Shown in pieces: positions 58,970 to 64,000 of a DNA stretch of 64,000 nt (positions are counted from its first letter, which is position 1; every line of letters starts with the position of its first letter). The stretch is from Dryococelus australis. Lineage: Eukaryota > Arthropoda > Insecta > Phasmatodea > Phasmatidae. Where the stretch lies: the NCBI GenBank assembly GCA_029891345.1, contig CM056994.1, positions 138,964,457-139,028,456 on the forward strand, written 5' to 3'. Made by a program: the position numbers and the translations under genes. The notes below the pieces were generated by a model that was not told the origin of the DNA, made no database searches, and saw only the letters and a program-made list of their open reading frames with translations.

Positions 58970-59890
58970 ACAAATAAAAGATTACAGTTTCAGAGCAATG
59001 CAACATCATTACTAGCATAACATCAGTATGTTCAAAATCTTCCACAAGTTGCAATAAGAGCTGCTGCACAATGTTGCATTGAATCAAACAGGTCCGCAGT
59101 TCAACGTTTTCAGCTGATGAATGAAAATGACACAATAGTTCTCGAGTGACCATATCACAAACATGTTAAATGGGTGGCATATCGGGCGAACATTGAGATC
59201 AGTGAAGAAGAGGTATCTGTCTCGATTCGAAAGTGGCCTCAGTACCTCTGGTATCATATTGTTGATTTTGATCTTGTTAGGCTATGTGTCCAGAAGTGTG
59301 ATGAAGGAACGGTGCGACTTCAACTTCCACAACTTCCTTGTAGTGGTTTCTGGTGACAGTGCCTACAATCCATAATAGATTATATAACTTTTGATACTTA
59401 ATTGCTTCCTAAACCATCACGCCCATTGTTCGTGCAGTGTGGCACTGGACAATCCATTCATAGAATGTGTTTGTGGCCATAATTTTGACTCGAGTTGAAG
59501 AGGGACTCGTCCAAAACCATGATATATTATCACTCTGCACGCCATTGGGTGTGTTAGTGAGCCTATTATAGCCTGAGCGGTCGTTGGTTGATAATCAAGG
59601 GAATACTCCGCAAAGGAATTCAGATATTCAGTCCTCCGAAAATCAGGTGCCGTCAAACAGTTAAAGCAAACATCAAACATGTTGTAGTATTCCAACTCGA
59701 GACGAAGCCGGTGTGTCCGTCACTACAATGCAAATGAAGTATCTATCATCCCATTGTGATGTTGAATTTCGTGGTGCATTTCCTGGTTTTCGGATCATAC
59801 AGTTCTCCTCAGTACGCTGATTCCATATGCGCATCACTTTAGTGGCACTATTTCCCATGAGCAGCAATTACGTGGTATGAAAATCTTCCT
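58970..59890 (-). pseudogene. Tc1-like transposase remnant
   Basis: On the minus strand 59867-59673 encodes the second DNA-binding segment (a basic stretch with GNAPRNSTSQWDDRYF). About 59430-59400 has TMGVMV before the second catalytic region. 59110-59153 upstream text with SPDMPPI*HVCDM (about 59190-59150) marks the third Asp/Glu block, and 59153-58968 continues to the C-terminus. Stops are frequent. Inverted repeats were not resolved. Confidence 0.6.
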
Positions 59891-60319
59891 TCACATACAG
59901 TTCTTTATTTATACGCTTATACATGACAGTTCAGAGGGGGCTGCTGCGTCTTAGCATGCACAACAATTTTTTCGTTGTAATAATATTTATTTCATACATT
60001 GCTTTCCATTTATTGTGAGTTTTATTTAATTTGTTATTACATTTTCTACACACGTGAGTGTATTTTTAGGACGACCGCAAAACCCTAACTCCTAAAATAA
60101 ATCTGGTTTCATTGAAGAACCTTAACTTGTCCTCTTCAGTCCGTCACTAGCTATTGCTTGCACATATTTTTAAATTATATTTCTCTAAAATATTTACCCT
60201 TCCTCGTACCATCTGCTGCTCAAATCAGGAAACCACTTACACCACTCCCACGCATTGCATTTCTTACCCCCTCACGCCCTTCTTAACCCTATCCAACTCA
60301 GTAGCTCCACGTTCATTAT

Positions 60320-60760
60320 CACTTATTGTCTACTATATGCTGTTCATTGTAAACTGAACACTTTCTAAAGCACTAGTTACGATCTGTGTGTATACTTTCA
60401 TCATATGAATAATTTACAATACCATGAATCTGATCGCTTGATTCATGCGTCGCTCAAGTGAAACTGTGAAGTTGTTGGTAAACTATTTCATAGCCTCAAA
60501 ACAGAAAACGAAATAACCCTTTTCAGTACTTATATACGTTTACCTAATATGATTAATTTAACGTTAAGATATGGAACTAAATTCCCTCCATCGTTACCAA
60601 CTTTGCAGGGCGGAAACCATTCAGCTTGTCCGTTAAAATACATATTCAAGTAGGGGAAGTGGCCCTTTTCAAAGAATGATTTCAAAACTGTTCAGGTAAC
60701 CGTGAACAGTTTGGTCTATGCATACTAGTAGCTACGTGTCTCAACGACATCAGTGAGTAC
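60320..60760 (+). repeat. Partial copy of the DUF4817-type element (subterminal region)
   Basis: Collinear with 46300-46750: 'ctgttcattgtaaactgaa' against 'ctgttcaaagtaaactgaa', 'tcaagtgaaactgtgaa(g/a)tt.tt.g' in both, 'gatttcaaaactgttcaggtaaccgtgaac' against 'gatttcaaaagtgctcaattaaccgtgaag'. The transposase and outer arm are missing. Confidence 0.65.
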
Positions 60761-61975
60761 AACCTGTTATATGTGCCTTACCACATACGTTTCCCGAATA
60801 TAATTAGATATTTTGGTGCAGTAGTCAGAGCGATTGACTGGTGGGCAAAGAATTACGTGTTTCACTTTGTATTCAAGGCACAAAAATTTCGTTTCCATGT
60901 TCGGGACTGAAGGTTGAGTTGTGCCTTTATTTACGTACAATAGAAAACAATGGTACATCAGAGCACAATAATGTTATCCCGTGCTGGATATTCTGCGCTG
61001 AGCACGTATCTTCACTGACAAGAGATAGGTGTATTTGTGAACTGTCCACGAAAAATGACTGGGGGTATATGCCAAATCATTTTTGACCACAACGGATACT
61101 TTAAGATCAATAGAATTTCCGGTCGAAAAACAATTTCTTGTGTGACACATATGTGATGCCTGTGCCTCGATATGCAACTTCGTTCTCGGTAAATTTAAAG
61201 ACTTCTATGTGTGTGTGCGTGTGGGTGGATGTGTTGACGCGTGCCTGCGCGAGAGCATGCTTATTAATAGAAATAATATGCAGTGCCGTCACTTGCAATT
61301 TCGGGATGCAGGCGTACAGAGTAGTGGCTTTCCAATATTGTCAAAGATATTTTGGAGTTAATTAAATCCATATTGTGATGAACAAAATAATGCTTTATAG
61401 GAACTAAATGTCAAGAATAAAGTACACTTACTAGACGAAATGTTCCAGAACCAAACAATTTGATTATGAACATCTCTCAGCTCTGTAGCTTAGAAAACTT
61501 TGGTGTAATCCTACGTGAAACAATTCGTTGGGAATTCATCGCAATGTATTAACTGCAGCTTGTGTCACAATTACTTGCCGTAAGGCAGAATAAAATACTT
61601 TGAAACTACAGATATATTGATAGATTTTAATAGCATTCTCAGGATTTCTAGTGATAGCCACGCTTCCAAAAAAAGTCATGAGTAGCTTAAGTTGCTTCAT
61701 CAGCTTTCACTGGAATCATTATACTCACGAACATCTAGTAAACTATTTTTAGCATTATTTGAAAAATAAATGTTTCCTCGTACTCCGCCTCAAACAAAAT
61801 ATTAAAGTAATGAAAGCTATAAATTATTTTAGTGTTACTTATTTCAATTCTTTACAATTTATCTTGTATACAAACTTTCAACATAATTTTTCCGGTTAAA
61901 AGTGTGGTTTTCTATGTCAACACATAAATGTATGGTTTTACCTACACAAATTTTGTGGGGCAGTGGAAGTGTAAT
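60761..61975. other. Downstream flank, nothing recognised
   Basis: AT-rich. A short GT/GC-alternating tract at 61208-61250 is the only low-complexity feature. Confidence 0.4.
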
Positions 61976-62170
61976 TGTAAGAATACTCACCACCACCCCC
62001 CCCCCCCTCCCACAGGACAAACCGCGTTCGATTCCCGGCGGGGTCGCTCCCGGGTCTATGTGGGAATCGGGCCAGACGATGCCATTGGTTTTTTCGAGTT
62101 TTCTCGGGGATCTCCCGTTTATCCCCCCTTTTATTCCTGTGCTGCTCCATACTCACCTCACTTTACCCTC
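61975..62170 (+). repeat. SINE-like repeat with box B and GC-rich body
   Basis: GTTCGATTCCC at 62026-62036 is a strong box B, followed by 'ggcggggtcgctcccgggtctatgtggg' and 'gttttctcggggatctcccgttt', a GC-rich body of the type often seen in dispersed insect repeats. A C-rich tract (61996-62010) precedes it. The 106-codon ORF across it is a composition effect. Confidence 0.55.
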
Positions 62171-62620
62171 ATCGGCTCTCACCACCCGAATATCTTCACT
62201 TACTCACACATTTAGTTACTAAAACCTCTGTGTAACCAGTAAACAAAATTAGTCTGTTTTCCTTTGCAGAAAATGAATGTCTTAAGCAGTGTATCATTAA
62301 TGATATTTACTTTGTGCATTTAAACTAAATATATGAGTTGTCTGTCAAAATATTAATAGGAACCGATGGAATATTAAAGTAATTCTTTAGGTGACGTATT
62401 TTGTCTCTCGTAGCGCAAATCCAATTCTGGTAACGTTTTATTCAACGTTATATTATGCGATTGTTCCTCGAAGTCACGCCACCAAAGTCTGTCATTTAGT
62501 GCTCTTGAGAAACGACGCATTAATAAAACAGCTACGGTAATACAGGTTGTTTGCAAACTTTCTGCTAGCTGTCAAACACGGTTATATTGGTCCTCGTAGA
62601 CTCCCGTAAAGGCCTAATCA

Positions 62621-63112
62621 TTGGAACTTCAGCGACGAAAAAATAGCCAACCGAGATGGTTTTGCAATGAGAGTTGCCTCAATTGTTACAAAACCCTACA
62701 AACCCTTCGAAAAAGAAGGAGTAGTATGAGAAGTAGTAGGAGAAAACCAAAGCCCATCACTAGGGGCATAAATGAGTTAAAGTGGACACTGGCCATAGAG
62801 CATAAGACAACGATGTTCCAAATAACATGCGATAACTCCCATCTTCCTGGCCTCCACATCAACCAAAGTTATCGAATGCGAATTAAATGTTACAAAGATT
62901 CGTGGCCGAGGGTATATGTTAAAGCCTCTGCCGCTCGTTGGTTAAATCTGCCACCAAAAATATATAAAGAATATATTTACCATTTGCGTGCTGACAGAAA
63001 TATTCTACAGCAAATTGTATCATCACATTCAAGTTGTTTTCAATCAATGCCAGCATTTCAAAAGCAGAATGATCAGAGTGAACTGGTATTTATGATGTAA
63101 GTAGTATTGAGA
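62621..63112 (+). CDS. Unrecognised 159-codon ORF, possible exon or domesticated element fragment
   Basis: The longest clean open frame outside the protease and element remnants. The product is basic at its N-terminal half (SMRSSRRKPKPITRG, residues 35-49), and mid-region text such as DSWPRVYVKASAARWLNLPP (about residues 93-112) has natural-protein composition. The frame starts with TTG; an internal ATG is at 62726. The stop is overlapped by GTAAGTAG (63098-63105), a strong donor-like sequence, and cttcag lies at the 5' end (62629-62634). This could therefore be an internal exon of another gene. I do not recognise a domain. Confidence 0.3.
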
Positions 63113-64000
63113 GGTTTTCCTTGCCACAAACGACTAAGCAGTCGCGCAAGTACGAGAATCCCTCTATCCCATGTACATCCCTCTAGCAGCAAGTTGCGGA
63201 TGCTTGTGCATAGTTTAAAGGATGCGTATAATAACAAGCAAACGCCAGTTATTTGTTTTGTTTATGACTTTGTCTCATCGATATCAAGGCCATTAGAGAC
63301 GGAGACATAAGACAGTACAACTTTGCAGGAGAATTAGGGAAGGACTCGGCCATGGGTGATGAAGACATTTCACGAAAACATGAAAAATCAAAAACTGGCA
63401 GGATGCTGACCGGACTGAGGTTTGAAACTTGGGTCGTTCCGATTACAAGTCCAATATTTGATCCCTGCCCCACCTCACTAAGTGTTAAAATAGGTCGTTT
63501 GGTAATTCTTGCTTATCACTTCAATATTTTGACTGTATCTTAGTGCATATGCACCAATTGTTGAGATTCAGTTATTTTAAAGAATACTTATTCTATGCTT
63601 ATATAACTCACATATACTGCAGACAACAAAAAGTTATTTATGTGTATTGCAAATATATTGTATGATCCTGTTTACTGCTCGTACATATATTTTCAACAGT
63701 TAAAATACATTTTTTTCATTATATTAATGTGAACTGTTCAATTTCGTAATTTAGTTATTTTCAAATTAGTTGAGAAACCATTTTACATACTATATGCCAT
63801 GGTTTTTAAGGACGTCTTCAGTTAGTTAAGTTTATTTCTCCAAGACCAGTTGCATAGCAATTTCAAATAGAGAATACGCTTTTGAGTTACAAGATCTCAA
63901 TTTATTTTGTAAATTGCAATTAATTTACAAAACCTAGAAACTCTTGAATCTTAAACTATAATTATCTACTTGTATTTATTTGGTGCATTATTCAGTAAGC
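63113..64000. other. End of window, nothing recognised
   Basis: Moderate AT content with short ORFs only (63107-63543) that show no family resemblance. Confidence 0.4.

Noticed and set aside
61902..62222. Overlapping ORFs of 106 and 95 codons
   Set aside because: They coincide with a C-rich tract and a SINE-like repeat; composition artefact.

Overview
The window looks like chromosomal DNA of an insect with a large, transposon-rich genome. The evidence is an AT-rich background, canonical GT..AG introns up to 27.7 kb long, one digestive-type serine protease gene, and remnants of BEL/Pao, gypsy, Tc1/mariner, DUF4817-type, piggyBac and Maverick/Polinton elements plus tRNA-derived SINEs. A polyneopteran (cockroach, termite or stick insect relatives) is my guess from gene and intron style; nothing in the sequence fixes the species. 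I see no bacterial operon, rRNA or CRISPR array.

The only gene I can assemble with confidence is a secreted S1A (chymotrypsin-fold) protease on the + strand at 13035-57890. It has seven coding exons (16 codons; 163, 172, 167, 99, 140 and 174 nt) whose phases (0,1,2,1,1,0) fit exactly. They give 963 nt, 320 residues and a stop. Exon 1 is a signal peptide, exon 2 an isolated GC-rich exon for a long acidic prosegment, and exons 3-7 the complete catalytic domain (His124, Asp170, Ser266; cleavage Arg83|Ile84). A TATA box lies 43 bp before the ATG and poly(A) signals follow the stop. Coding sequence is only about 2% of the 45-kb span.

Layout. 1-12990 is upstream flank: fragments of a 'foldback' repeat family (600-1320), an unrecognised ORF (1481-1825), a mariner scrap (4150-5045), a 5.7-kb element with kilobase-scale inverted arms (5590-11345) holding duplicated blocks, a 33-bp minisatellite and a tRNA-like SINE head, and then a tandem array of tRNA A-box-like units (11475-11935). 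Intron 1 holds a decayed gypsy-type element on the minus strand (14033-18126) and an oppositely oriented integrase tail (about 13600-13830). Intron 2 holds a BEL/Pao element with both LTRs (21455-25854), ending 143 bp before exon 3. Introns 3 and 4 are short.

Intron 5 (29465-57169) is a transposon sink. In order it contains a 0.87-kb TIR element, a dispersed repeat, a foldback terminus, a SINE, a G-poor tract, a Maverick/Polinton remnant (37046-40810), a DUF4817-type DNA transposon with about 0.8-kb inverted termini and two insertions nested in its left arm (42640-47530), a mariner (47650-49000), a piggyBac (51610-53300) and unclassified ORF scraps. Downstream of the gene are a Tc1-like remnant (58970-59890), a partial second copy of the DUF4817 element (60320-60760), a SINE-like repeat (61980-62170) and an unrecognised 159-codon ORF (62621-63100).

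I found no clear new multi-gene system. The items most worth following up are the complete 45-kb protease model with its unusual prosegment exon, the foldback element beside the A-box array, and the nested transposon structure in intron 5.
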